Shown here: piece after piece, positions 51,847 through 60,180 of the stretch | Layout of the letters: every line of letters begins with the position of its first letter | Numbering within the stretch: position 1 is the stretch's first letter | NCBI GenBank assembly: GCA_048498515.1 | Contig: JBEHXV010000001.1 | Coordinates: forward strand, 1-64,000 | Origin: UBA4416 sp048498515 | GTDB taxonomy: Bacteria > Bacteroidota > Bacteroidia > B-17B0 > Aurantibacillaceae | Direction of reading: 5' to 3' | Length of the DNA: 64,000 nucleotides | Made by a program: the position numbers and the translations under genes | The notes under the pieces: generated by a model | Told to the model about the DNA's origin: nothing | The model's database searches: none | What the model saw: the letters and a program-made list of their open reading frames with translations, nothing else

Positions 51847-52320
51847 CTATTTTTTGTATAGCCCCACCAATTCGCCTTTTGCGATAATGTGCGGCTCCAT
51901 GGCATTGAGCAGCTCTGTTCTGTCAATATCCTTTGGAACATCGAGTTCCTTATTTAAAGCAAATACCTTGAAATGGTAATGGTGTGTACCGCTTGGTGGA
52001 CAAGGACCTGTGTATTTATATTCTTTTTTACTGTTCTTTCCCTCATGACCGGGCACGCTGCCCTCGGCAATTTTGGTGGTTACAGGAATGTTCCATACCA
52101 TCCAGTGATCAAAGGTCCTGTCGGGCGCGTCGGGGTCATCTACAATAAGTACGAGTGTTTTGGCATCTTGCGGAAGATCCTGTATGTCAATTTCCGGGTT
52201 GATGTTCTCACCTTTGCAGGTATATTTATCCGGGATCATTCCATTATCTGAAAAGGCCGGACTTGTAATTTTTAAGGGTGCCGCTATGAATGCGATAGCG
52301 AGGATGAATAAGGAGTACAT
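51847..52320 (-). CDS. YbhB/YbcL family Raf-kinase-inhibitor-like (PEBP) protein
   Basis: 157 residues with a signal peptide (MYSLFILAIAFIAAPLK). IPDKYTCKGENINPEI, VLIVDDPDAPDRTFDHWMVWNIP and CPPSGTHHYHFKVFAL are the ligand-pocket blocks of phosphatidylethanolamine-binding proteins. The bacterial role is unclear. The gene has a TGGCAC-N17-GTATAA candidate promoter. Confidence 0.93.
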   Translation of the reverse strand: MYSLFILAIAFIAAPLKITSPAFSDNGMIPDKYTCKGENINPEIDIQDLPQDAKTLVLIVDDPDAPDRTFDHWMVWNIPVTTKIAEGSVPGHEGKNSKKEYKYTGPCPPSGTHHYHFKVFALNKELDVPKDIDRTELLNAMEPHIIAKGELVGLYKK

Positions 52321-52337
52321 GGCGTTAGGTTTTATGG

Positions 52338-52366
52338 TTATACTTAAAGCCTAAAAACAGGTGCCA
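52338..52366 (-). promoter_or_regulatory. Candidate alternative promoter of the PEBP gene (TGGCAC-N17-GTATAA)
   Basis: Minus strand: TGGCAC at 52366-52361, GTATAA at 52343-52338, 17 bases apart, ending 17 bases before ATG 52320. Confidence 0.45.
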
Positions 52367-52515
52367 TTTGTTTACAGGTTATTTTTTAATGGTTGACGAC
52401 AGAGTGAGAACCAATGGAAACACTTTAATTCCATAGTAAGAAAAATAGTCTACACCTAATAGTAACTAAAACGGTGAAGCCAACTGGCATCATTTTTTCA
52501 TGCACCATATCAAAC

Positions 52516-52605
52516 GAATTTTTTCGACGGGGTGCTTAATCGCTGAGATAACCCATAGAACCTGGATCAGCTAATTCTGATACAGGCATAAATTCGAAGA
52601 AATTC
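52516..52605 (+). promoter_or_regulatory. TPP (thiamine pyrophosphate) riboswitch-like RNA, orphan
   Basis: P1 GAATTTTTTCGA (52516-52527) pairs with TCGAAGAAATTC (52594-52605), one G-U. Conserved TPP blocks follow in order: CGGGGTGC (52528-52535), GCTGAGAT (52542-52549), ACCC (52551-52554), GAACCTG (52558-52564), P5 ATCAG/CTGAT (52566-52570/52577-52581) with TAAT in the loop, and P4 partner CAGG (52583-52586). A terminator follows at once. The next plus-strand gene (DUF6438, 52783) is not a thiamine gene. The 462-bp gap 52321-52782 holds no gene. Confidence 0.75.
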
Positions 52606-52613
52606 ATAACAAA

Positions 52614-52642
52614 GAAAAGCCTCTTTCGGGAGGCTTTTCTTT
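52614..52642 (+). terminator. Terminator downstream of the riboswitch-like RNA
   Basis: GAAAAGCCTC (52614-52623) and GAGGCTTTTC (52630-52639), perfect 10-bp stem with TTTCGG between, then TTTG. It starts 9 bases after the P1 stem and fits a transcription-terminating expression platform. Confidence 0.85.
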
Positions 52643-52652
52643 GTTAGTACAT

Positions 52653-52733
52653 AATATTCCAAACTAAGTCCATAACATCCCCCGGCCTGCGGCCACCCCC
52701 TTCAAAAGGGGAAATGTTCATCGTTGGAATATT
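52653..52733. repeat. Multi-arm palindromic repeat
   Basis: Outer arms AATATTCCAA (52653-52662) and TTGGAATATT (52724-52733) are perfect; AACAT/ATGTT (52674-52678/52714-52718) come next; inside are GGCC-TGC-GGCC (52684-52694) and CCCCTT/AAGGGG (52697-52702/52706-52711). It separates the riboswitch terminator from the DUF6438 gene. Confidence 0.75.
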
Positions 52734-52782
52734 TTTTTGCTGCTTATACGCAGAATACTTACTTTCATAAAAAACGAAGACA

Positions 52783-53367
52783 ATGACTAAATTCCTGATC
52801 CTTTTGCTTTTTCCTTTGCTGCTATCTGCGCAACAAAAAACGGACGCGTTTAAAAAAATAATCTTCCATACCTCCATGTGCTTTGGAAGATGCCCTGTTT
52901 ACCACTTGCAGATTGAAAACAACAAAAAAGTAAAATTGTATGCCGAGCATGTTTACAAACAGGATGAAAATGGTAAAGCAGTCGAAGATTCTTCCAGGAT
53001 AGGATATTTTACGGGCAACGTGGACAAGCAACTCTTTAATGCGCTCATTAAGGAACTTAAAAAGCTGAACCTTGATTCCGTTAAATTAGATGGCCCAACC
53101 TGCTGTGATGGTTCTGTTACTTCCATGATTATGTATTACCGGGCCAAACGCAGGGCCGGCAAATCCATGATACCGGCCCAGGAAATGCGCACTGTAATTG
53201 CCATCCTTTCGCAAATATGCCAGTCGCCCGAATTGAAAAGAAGTAAAGAGCGTTTTGTGATAGAGGAAGAAAAAGAGGCGTCAACCGCTCAACCCGCTGA
53301 AACAAAACCTGTAAAACCTAAAGCAAAACCCAAAACAAAGCCTAAACCAAAAAGCACAGCAAAGTAA
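52783..53367 (+). CDS. DUF6438 domain secreted protein with Lys/Pro-rich tail
   Basis: 194 residues. Signal peptide (LILLLFPLLLSAQQ), then the DUF6438 block with MCFGRCPVYHLQI (two Cys), RIGYFTGNVDKQ and DGPTCCDGS. The last ~40 residues are a Lys-Pro-Ala-Thr repeat (KPKAKPKTKPKPK), a basic unstructured tail not usual for the family. Function unknown. It is the first gene after the orphan TPP riboswitch, with a terminator and a repeat between. Confidence 0.85.
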   Translation: MTKFLILLLFPLLLSAQQKTDAFKKIIFHTSMCFGRCPVYHLQIENNKKVKLYAEHVYKQDENGKAVEDSSRIGYFTGNVDKQLFNALIKELKKLNLDSVKLDGPTCCDGSVTSMIMYYRAKRRAGKSMIPAQEMRTVIAILSQICQSPELKRSKERFVIEEEKEASTAQPAETKPVKPKAKPKTKPKPKSTAK

Positions 53368-53388
53368 TACAGAGCTCCAGTTCTTTAC

Positions 53389-55392
53389 CTAGTTCTTCAC
53401 AAATTGGATCCTGGATACTTTTGCTCCTGAATCAATCACCGCGAAATAATTTCCTGGTTCCAGGTCCATGACATCAATCAATAAACTATTGGTAGCACCT
53501 TTGACTTGTTTCACCAGGTGACCGGCTGTGTTATAAAAATCAACGGTCGATTCATGAGTCGTTTTACTGTCGGAAATGATCTGTATGTAGGATACAGCAG
53601 GGTTCGGGTACAATTTTAAACTGATTTCTTTTTTGAGTTCAACGGCTACTATTGGGCTGTAAGAATAATCGCCGTTAAAATCGGTTTGTTTTAACCTATA
53701 ATAGGAAATTTCGCCATAAGGTGAAGGATCGACACAGTTGTAATTTCGCAACATATTTGAGTTTCCGGCGCCATTCATTACTGTCATCATTTCCCAATCT
53801 ACTCCATTTACAGAGCGCTCAACCGAAAAGCATTTATTGTTTTTTTCGCTTGCCGTTGACCAGGATAGATTCACTTGTTCTTCAACAGGGATTGCTGAAA
53901 AAACCAGGAGCTCAATGGGAAGTGTGTTGATGGTATAGTTTAATTTATTGACAAACATATCATAACTTCCGGATGAACTTATGTTAAACACAGCTGCTTC
54001 AGGATTAAAATCAACCGTGCTTTGAAAGTAGCCGGTGGTGTAAATGTTACCACTGTTATCCAGTTGAATTGATGTGGCTTCGTCATCCAATGTTCCGCCC
54101 ATGTTGCGGGCAAGCCTCAATAAACCATCGGTGCTTAAGGTGGCTATGAACAGATCGAGTCCACCGGCCGAGGTAAAATTGCTTAACCCGGTTCCCGGAT
54201 CAAGATCGGCTGTGCCCTGAAAATAACCGGTAATGCAAATAGCGGTAGAGGCATTAATCGCAATATCATTGATCTTATCATTTAAAGTTCCACCAAACGA
54301 ACCTGCCCAGGTAAGACTGCCGCTTGGCGTAAGCTTTGTAACAAAGCCATCAGTACCTCCATTTGAACTCATGGTGTAGGTTGCAGCAGTAGGGTCAAAA
54401 TCACCGGTGCCCTGGTAAGAACCGGTTACATATAAGTTCCCATCAACATCAAGAGCAATATTGCTGCCTTCATCATCAAGCGTTCCGCCTAATTGTTTTG
54501 CCAACACATAGTTTCCGGAGTTGTTGAGTTTTAAAACAAAGGCATCGCGTCCACCTGCCGAAACAAGGTTGGCAGTACCAGCACCCGGATCAAAATCGGT
54601 TGTTCCCTGGAAATAACCGGTTAAAAATAAATCGTCTCCCGAATTAAGCGTCAAAGAGGTGGCATTGTCATTTAAGCTCCCGCCTACCCTGCGCGCCCAT
54701 ACAAAACTACCCGATGAGCTCAGGCAGGACACAAACACATCCTCGCTTCCCGAATTGCTGGTTAAGCTATTGGCAGACAAACCCGGATCAAAATCGGCGG
54801 TACCCTGGAATTTGCCCGCTGTATAAACGTTGCCGTTGCTGCCTACGGCTATGGAAAAAGGATAATCATATCCTGTACCGCCCATGCTACGTGCCCATAC
54901 AAAATTTCCGTTGCCATCGAACTTACACACAAAAATATCGGGATCGCCAAGGGTAACCAGCAAGTTAATTCCCAAAAATGAAGGATCAAAATCAACTGTA
55001 CCCGCAAAATAACCGCTCACATACACATTACCGGCCGCATCTGTTGTAACAGCCATGCCCCTTTCATCCAAAGAACCACCCAAGGCTATGGCCCAGGCAT
55101 AATTTCCGTCAGCATCCAATTTGGAAATAAAAATATCGCCACCACCAGCCGACACTAAGTTTTGTGTGCCTGTGCCCGGGTCAAAATCGGCAGTGCCCTG
55201 GAAAACACCGGTTGTATATACATTTCCTGTCCCGTCAACCGCTATGGCATTGCCATAATCGTAAGCGCTGCCTCCCGTTTTTTTAGCATAATTGAAGGCA
55301 ATGCTCTGGCTGTTAGCTGTAACGTAACTTAAGAAGATCATACCGCTCAGGGCGCTTTTAAGACTGTTGAGTAAAATTGTTTTCATGTTCAA
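53389..55392 (-). CDS. Secreted SBBP-repeat protein with T9SS sorting domain
   Basis: 667 residues. Signal peptide, then about nine ~48-residue repeats, each with GNVYTTG(V/Y)FQGTADFDPG, an AGGGDIFISKL-type strand and an FVWARxxGGSxxD segment: SBBP-like beta-propeller repeats. A FN3-like region (ELLVFSAIPVEEQVNLSWSTA) and a T9SS type A domain (KLYPNPAVSYIQII, PGNYFAVI) follow. Expected outside the cell. Role unknown; the near-identical DNA repeats could recombine. Confidence 0.9.
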   Translation of the reverse strand: MNMKTILLNSLKSALSGMIFLSYVTANSQSIAFNYAKKTGGSAYDYGNAIAVDGTGNVYTTGVFQGTADFDPGTGTQNLVSAGGGDIFISKLDADGNYAWAIALGGSLDERGMAVTTDAAGNVYVSGYFAGTVDFDPSFLGINLLVTLGDPDIFVCKFDGNGNFVWARSMGGTGYDYPFSIAVGSNGNVYTAGKFQGTADFDPGLSANSLTSNSGSEDVFVSCLSSSGSFVWARRVGGSLNDNATSLTLNSGDDLFLTGYFQGTTDFDPGAGTANLVSAGGRDAFVLKLNNSGNYVLAKQLGGTLDDEGSNIALDVDGNLYVTGSYQGTGDFDPTAATYTMSSNGGTDGFVTKLTPSGSLTWAGSFGGTLNDKINDIAINASTAICITGYFQGTADLDPGTGLSNFTSAGGLDLFIATLSTDGLLRLARNMGGTLDDEATSIQLDNSGNIYTTGYFQSTVDFNPEAAVFNISSSGSYDMFVNKLNYTINTLPIELLVFSAIPVEEQVNLSWSTASEKNNKCFSVERSVNGVDWEMMTVMNGAGNSNMLRNYNCVDPSPYGEISYYRLKQTDFNGDYSYSPIVAVELKKEISLKLYPNPAVSYIQIISDSKTTHESTVDFYNTAGHLVKQVKGATNSLLIDVMDLEPGNYFAVIDSGAKVSRIQFVKN

Positions 55393-55567
55393 TCAATTAG
55401 ATGATGCAAACATAAAACGACTCTCAAACTTAATTTTTACAGTATCCTGCCTGAAGATACATATGTAAGTTTTTTTTGAAAATTGTGTGATTTATGGCTT
55501 ATCGTTAAAACAACAACTCAATAATCCCCCTAAAAAGATTAAATTTGCTTAACTAAATACATTTTAT

Positions 55568-57106
55568 ATGAGATTTGTTATTTCCACGCTTGCTTTAATA
55601 ATGTTGTTAGGATCGCTTGATAGTTCAGCCCAAACAAACGTCAGCGGCCCTTATTTTTCAAATACGTTATGGTCGGCAGCCGGCAGCCCCTATAACCTAA
55701 CGGGTGATGTACAGATTCCTGCAGGTGTTACCTTAACCATTGATCCGGGCTGTACCATTAATTATACCGGCGATTATGAAATTTTAATAAAAGGAAGCCT
55801 TGTTGCCAATGGAACAGCTTCGTTACCAATTAAATTTATTGGCACGGCACCCGGCAAATCAATGATTATGTTTAAAAGCACTAATTTATCAAATAGCCAG
55901 CTAAAAAACTTAGAGTTTACTGGTTTAAAAGGCGGTGTTCAACTTGGAGATGAAGATCAGCTTACTCCAGACCCGATTAAAAATTCGGGGGTACTGACGA
56001 TCTCTAAATCTGTATTTAACAATATTACCCTTAAAACCAAAGGATATCAATCAACCGCGTCCATGGTTATTGACAGTTCAACAATAAGCGGCAGCGACAT
56101 CATTGGCATGTACCCATTAACGGAACCAATCTTCTTAAAAAACACAACTATTAATAACACTATCATTACTTCAGCATCATACAATTATGGTATTGTTATC
56201 GATCACTGCACTTTAAATGTAGCAACGCTTTATATTGGCTGTTGCGGCTCAAATATCACTATTAACTACTCAAAGTTAACCGACTCATGGATTACTGAAC
56301 AATTTGGCGTTGGCCACGGCACTATTGCAACAGGCCCCTTATTGATTGGCAATTGCGAATTTAACGGAACGCCTGTTGATCTGCCCGCATGCACTGTTAA
56401 CATATCGGAAACGATTATCAATAACACATCATCGGGTGGGACCACTTTGGGGAATGGGAACATCTCCTGTACGAAACAAACGGGTTATGGCTCGGGCACA
56501 GCTTTTGAAATAACAGGCTTCTCGGGTAACAGCGTAGGTGGCAATACATACATTACAAATACGAGTATTTCTCAAAACGCCATTGGTATTAATATCCCTA
56601 ATTCAAATTCCAATAATCTTGTTTTCAATCACAACAGTATTTTCAACAACAGTTCCTACAATTTACAAAGCAATTCAAGCAATCCAATTGATGCGACGTA
56701 TAACTGGTGGGGAGTATCAACCAGTACTGTTGCTATTGCCGCCACAATATTTGACTATTACGACAACATTAATTACGGTATAGCCAATTTTACAAATTAC
56801 TACATGGCACCATACGTCCCTTCTACCTGCACTTCAGGTATTTTTACGTCGGTTGCTGAAAAGGATCATAATCCCTATGATTTTGAAGTTCATCCGAATC
56901 CGGCCAATGAAAAAATAGCTATCAGGTCATCTTCTTATAAAGACACGAAAATTGAAATTTTTAATATAGAAGGAAAAGCGGTTGTTGGACTTTCTTTACA
57001 GGGCCCGGAAACAGAAATAAACATCTCAGGCTTTCCAAATGGTATGTATCTATTATTAATTAGCGGACCAAAAGGAACCAATACTAAAAAGATAATGAAA
57101 TATTAG
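55568..57106 (+). CDS. Secreted right-handed beta-helix protein with T9SS sorting domain
   Basis: 512 residues. Signal peptide (cleavage near DSSAQ), then Asn/Ser/Ile-rich parallel beta-helix repeats from ~40 to 400 (GVTLTIDPGCTINYTGDYEILIKG at the entry, later NNITLKTKG, NTTINNTIIT). A NWWG motif (~378) and a T9SS type A domain (VHPNPANEKIAI, PNGMYLLLI) end it. Such proteins often bind or cut polysaccharides, but no catalytic residues are recognised. A TAAATTTG box (55540-55547) gives a leader of about 15-20 bases. Confidence 0.88.
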   Translation: MRFVISTLALIMLLGSLDSSAQTNVSGPYFSNTLWSAAGSPYNLTGDVQIPAGVTLTIDPGCTINYTGDYEILIKGSLVANGTASLPIKFIGTAPGKSMIMFKSTNLSNSQLKNLEFTGLKGGVQLGDEDQLTPDPIKNSGVLTISKSVFNNITLKTKGYQSTASMVIDSSTISGSDIIGMYPLTEPIFLKNTTINNTIITSASYNYGIVIDHCTLNVATLYIGCCGSNITINYSKLTDSWITEQFGVGHGTIATGPLLIGNCEFNGTPVDLPACTVNISETIINNTSSGGTTLGNGNISCTKQTGYGSGTAFEITGFSGNSVGGNTYITNTSISQNAIGINIPNSNSNNLVFNHNSIFNNSSYNLQSNSSNPIDATYNWWGVSTSTVAIAATIFDYYDNINYGIANFTNYYMAPYVPSTCTSGIFTSVAEKDHNPYDFEVHPNPANEKIAIRSSSYKDTKIEIFNIEGKAVVGLSLQGPETEINISGFPNGMYLLLISGPKGTNTKKIMKY

Positions 57107-57166
57107 TAGCATGTCTTGTTCTACTGTTTTTTCATCTAAAATCTTTTTGAGCATTTCTTTACTATT

Positions 57167-58495
57167 ATGCTGCAACGACGTTTAGGATTGATACAGGCTA
57201 CTGCCATTAACATGATCGACATGGTTGGTATTGGCCCCTTTATTACCCTGCCCATGGTTATTGGCATGATGAACGGGCCGTATTTTTTATATGCCTGGCT
57301 GGCCGGCGCCATACTGTCGTTTGTTGATGCCATGGTATGGAGCGAGTTGGGTGCGGCATTTCCAAAAGCAGGTGGTTCGTACAATTTTTTAAAAGAAGCG
57401 TATGGCGAACACAAGGCAGGAAAGCTCATGAGTTTTTTATTTGTGTGGCAAACCATGATCCAGGCGCCTTTGGTGATTGCCTCCGCGGCCATAGGTTTTG
57501 CCGCTTACTTATCGTACCTGGTTCCGCTTACTACGGTAACATCCAAATTAGTGAGCGGCGGCGTGGTTATTCTCATTATTATTTTACTGTATCGTAAAAT
57601 AGAAGCCATTGGTAAGATCAGTGTCTTCCTGTGGGGTGGTGTCATCCTCACCATTCTTTGGATTGTTGGCGGTGGCATAGCGCATGGCCATTTTTTGGAA
57701 CCGGTAAACCACATGAATGATGGCATTACTATAAACTACGCCTTTATTGCCGCCATTGGTTTTGCCAGTGTAAAAACCGTTTACAGTTATTTAGGGTATT
57801 ATAACGTGTGTCATTTAGGTGGCGAAATAAAGGATCCTTCCAAAAACATTCCACGCAGCATGTTCCTTTCCATTGCCGGCATTTCCATTCTTTACCTGGC
57901 CATGAATATCAGTGTCACCAGTGTTATTCCATGGAACGAGGCTAAAGACAGTGAGTTCGTTATCAGCTTGTTCATGAAAAAACTGGCGGGCAATACTGCC
58001 GCTGTTATCGTTACCTGCCTTATTTTATGGGTAGCCTTTGCATCGGTATTCTCGGCAACGCTTGGCTACAGCCGCATTCCGTATGCCGCCGCTACCGACG
58101 GCGCTTTTTTTAAAGTGTTTGCCAGGCTTCATCCTACAAGGCAGTTTCCGCACATTTCTTTATTGTTTTTAGGAGGGCTTGCTTTTGTGTTTAGTTTGCT
58201 GTTTAAGCTGAGTGATGTGATAAGCGCTATTTTAGCCATGCGCATTCTTGTACAGTTCATAGGCCAAGCCATTGGTTTAATCTTGTTACGGCGTGCAAGG
58301 GAAAGTAACACCTTTCCTTATAAAATGCCTTTGTTTCCCTTACCTGTTTATATTGCCATCGTTCTATGGGCAGGTATCCTGCTTTCAACCGGCCTCAAAA
58401 TGATCCTTACCGGGATGCTCGTTATACTTATTGGCATACTTGTATACTTTGTAAAAGCCAAACGCAATCAGGAGTGGCCCTTTTCCAAAAACTAA
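57167..58495 (+). CDS. APC-family amino acid/polyamine permease
   Basis: 442 residues with about twelve hydrophobic helices. The N-terminal GLIQATAINMIDMVGIGPFITLPM contains the helix-1 GIG-type substrate loop, and AAFPKAGGSYNFLKEAYG is the conserved helix-3 region. It should import amino acids or related compounds across the inner membrane. Substrate unknown. The gap after the T9SS gene is 60 bp, so co-transcription is possible. Confidence 0.9.
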   Translation: MLQRRLGLIQATAINMIDMVGIGPFITLPMVIGMMNGPYFLYAWLAGAILSFVDAMVWSELGAAFPKAGGSYNFLKEAYGEHKAGKLMSFLFVWQTMIQAPLVIASAAIGFAAYLSYLVPLTTVTSKLVSGGVVILIIILLYRKIEAIGKISVFLWGGVILTILWIVGGGIAHGHFLEPVNHMNDGITINYAFIAAIGFASVKTVYSYLGYYNVCHLGGEIKDPSKNIPRSMFLSIAGISILYLAMNISVTSVIPWNEAKDSEFVISLFMKKLAGNTAAVIVTCLILWVAFASVFSATLGYSRIPYAAATDGAFFKVFARLHPTRQFPHISLLFLGGLAFVFSLLFKLSDVISAILAMRILVQFIGQAIGLILLRRARESNTFPYKMPLFPLPVYIAIVLWAGILLSTGLKMILTGMLVILIGILVYFVKAKRNQEWPFSKN

Positions 58496-58627
58496 CAGCA
58501 CCGGTACGCAGTCCTAGAGCCATTTACCGGTAAAAAATTCCACATTTTTTCATTCGTATCATCATTTAAACCCATAAAGTAAGGGCTGGCATTAAGTTGT
58601 TAGGGATAGGATAAGACAGTTTGAAAC

Positions 58628-58876
58628 ATGGAAAAGCGGTATTTTATAACATTGGATACAGAAGCGAAAACCGAGCTGACCTGGAATTTTGGAGAGCAAA
58701 TAACCTCTGTTGCCATAAAAGACAGAATTATATCCCTGTTCCTTCTTGATAGTTTTTTTATAGAGTTGCATATTGACAGCATTTCACATGAACTGCTTGA
58801 GATCAATGTACAGGAAGACAATGATATTTTATACGCCTTTTTGAGCGACCTTGACATCTCTAACCTTTTTTATTAA
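58628..58876 (+). CDS. Small hypothetical protein
   Basis: 82 residues, acidic, with beta strands (YFITLDTEAKTELTWNFG) and a hydrophobic middle (IISLFLLDSFFIELHID). No family recognised. AGGGCTGGCATTAAGTT at 58582-58598, 30 bases before the start, is identical to 48398-48414; TGGCAT here is followed 16-17 bases later by GGATAAG, a possible weak member of the TGGCAY promoter group. Confidence 0.6.
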   Translation: MEKRYFITLDTEAKTELTWNFGEQITSVAIKDRIISLFLLDSFFIELHIDSISHELLEINVQEDNDILYAFLSDLDISNLFY

Positions 58877-58939
58877 AACCGGTTCTTATTTAGCTCTTTG
58901 TTTCGGAACGAAATATTTTTATCTTTACTATAACCCGAC

Positions 58940-59371
58940 ATGAAGCCTAAAAAGATATTTATCATCATTGCTGATGATGACCTTGATGACCAGTTGCTGG
59001 CCAGGCATGCGATCATTGAATCGGGTATCCTTTGTGAATTACTGACAGTATCCAATGGCAAGGAACTCATTGACCTGTTACTGAGAAATCCTCCCTACGA
59101 TCATGTAGCTCCGCTTCATCCACACCTCATTATCCTTGACATTAACATGCCTGTATTAAACGGTTTAAGGGCATTGGAAAAGATAAGGGCCAGCGATGAG
59201 CTAAAGCATATCCCCGTTTATATTCTTTCTACAAGCACTTCCGATACCGACAAAAAAACGGCGGAAAGATTAGGCGCGAACGGTTACTTTACCAAAGCCA
59301 TGAATTTTGACGGACTTGTAAAGATCATCAAAGACATATTCGGCCGACATGATCCCAATAGCGCAGATTAG
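58940..59371 (+). CDS. Single-domain response regulator (Rcp1-like)
   Basis: 143 residues forming one receiver domain and no output domain. Acidic pair in IIADDDLDDQ (Asp12, Asp13), phosphoacceptor Asp67 in LIILDINMPVLNG, Ser/Thr in YILSTST and Lys in GYFTKAM. Such proteins pass phosphate from hybrid or phytochrome-type kinases. No kinase lies nearby. A -7-like TATCTTTA is at 58920-58927. Confidence 0.93.
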   Translation: MKPKKIFIIIADDDLDDQLLARHAIIESGILCELLTVSNGKELIDLLLRNPPYDHVAPLHPHLIILDINMPVLNGLRALEKIRASDELKHIPVYILSTSTSDTDKKTAERLGANGYFTKAMNFDGLVKIIKDIFGRHDPNSAD

Positions 59372-59379
59372 CCTATGCT

Positions 59380-59757
59380 TTAAAGCGGCAGGGACAAAAG
59401 CCATTCAATAGCTTCTTCTTTTGATGTAAATGCCCTAAAAGGATATGCCGGCCGGTGAAAGTTATTCAACAGATCGGCGGCAAATTTGTGGATACTGTTT
59501 TTTACCAGCGCGGCTGTTCCCCTGAAATAAGGCATGTTGCTCATGTCCTGCAGCACGCGCTTTCCTTCATTGGTAATGTTTACATGCACCCTTACATCGG
59601 CAAAGGTTACATAGGGCTTTTTACCGCTCAGTTGTTCGGCATAGGCAATCAATTCGCGTATTTCCGGAAACCCTAATTCAGCGCCCTCTTTATAGGTGTA
59701 ATACACAATTGGCTCGCTGTAATGTATGCTGACGTAACTAAGATGGATCTCCTTCAT
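59380..59757 (-). CDS. Small protein with possible SpoIIAA/STAS-like fold
   Basis: 125 residues. The order of strands and helices (YVSIHYSEPIVYYTY, PYVTFADVRVHVNITNEGKRVLQDM, FRAFTSKEEAIEWLLSLPL) and the ending helix with EEAIEWLL resemble the STAS/SEC14-like domain proteins (SpoIIAA-like) of Bacteroidota. No phospho-Ser motif is seen. Family membership is tentative. Convergent with the response regulator (8 bp between stops). Confidence 0.55.
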   Translation of the reverse strand: MKEIHLSYVSIHYSEPIVYYTYKEGAELGFPEIRELIAYAEQLSGKKPYVTFADVRVHVNITNEGKRVLQDMSNMPYFRGTAALVKNSIHKFAADLLNNFHRPAYPFRAFTSKEEAIEWLLSLPL

Positions 59758-59942
59758 GGAAATTAAACAGTCATTTTATTCATAATTTCTTGGGGAGATG
59801 TGTAAAAATAGAAAATAAAACGACATTTATTTAAAATTTTCCACTACTAATTTCAACAGGTCTGTTTTTCTATACAAAATACCCTGCAATGGGTATTATA
59901 AAAAGTGGGGCATTTCTTATTTTTATGCCACAGCTTACAGCT

Positions 59943-60173
59943 ATGGAACCACTGAACGAAGAGCATTTAAAGGCATATGGTTTTACGGAGAAAACCCATA
60001 TGTCCAATAACATTATCATTAAGGTAATGAGTTATGACAACATCAACCTCGTGATAAAACATGACGGCGTTTATTACTCCAATATGGGATTTGATTATCC
60101 TTTAAAAGATACCGATTCGCTTAAAAAATTGTACAAGGAATTAAAGAGCAAAGAGTTGAAAATAGTTTACTGA
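59943..60173 (+). CDS. Small hypothetical protein
   Basis: About 76 residues from ATG 59943 (MEPLNEEHLKAYGF). A longer frame starts at 59889, but its N-terminal residues look unlike the rest and I prefer the later ATG. Strands NNIIIKVMSYDNINLVI and helix DTDSLKKLYKELKS; no known family. It is convergent with the DUF4256 gene (7 bp between). Confidence 0.55.
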   Translation: MEPLNEEHLKAYGFTEKTHMSNNIIIKVMSYDNINLVIKHDGVYYSNMGFDYPLKDTDSLKKLYKELKSKELKIVY

Positions 60174-60180
60174 TATAAAA

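Noticed and set aside
58500..58531. ACCGGTA/TACCGGT inverted repeat after the permease gene
   Set aside because: Only 7 bp with an 18-base loop and no T-run; not convincing as terminator or operator.
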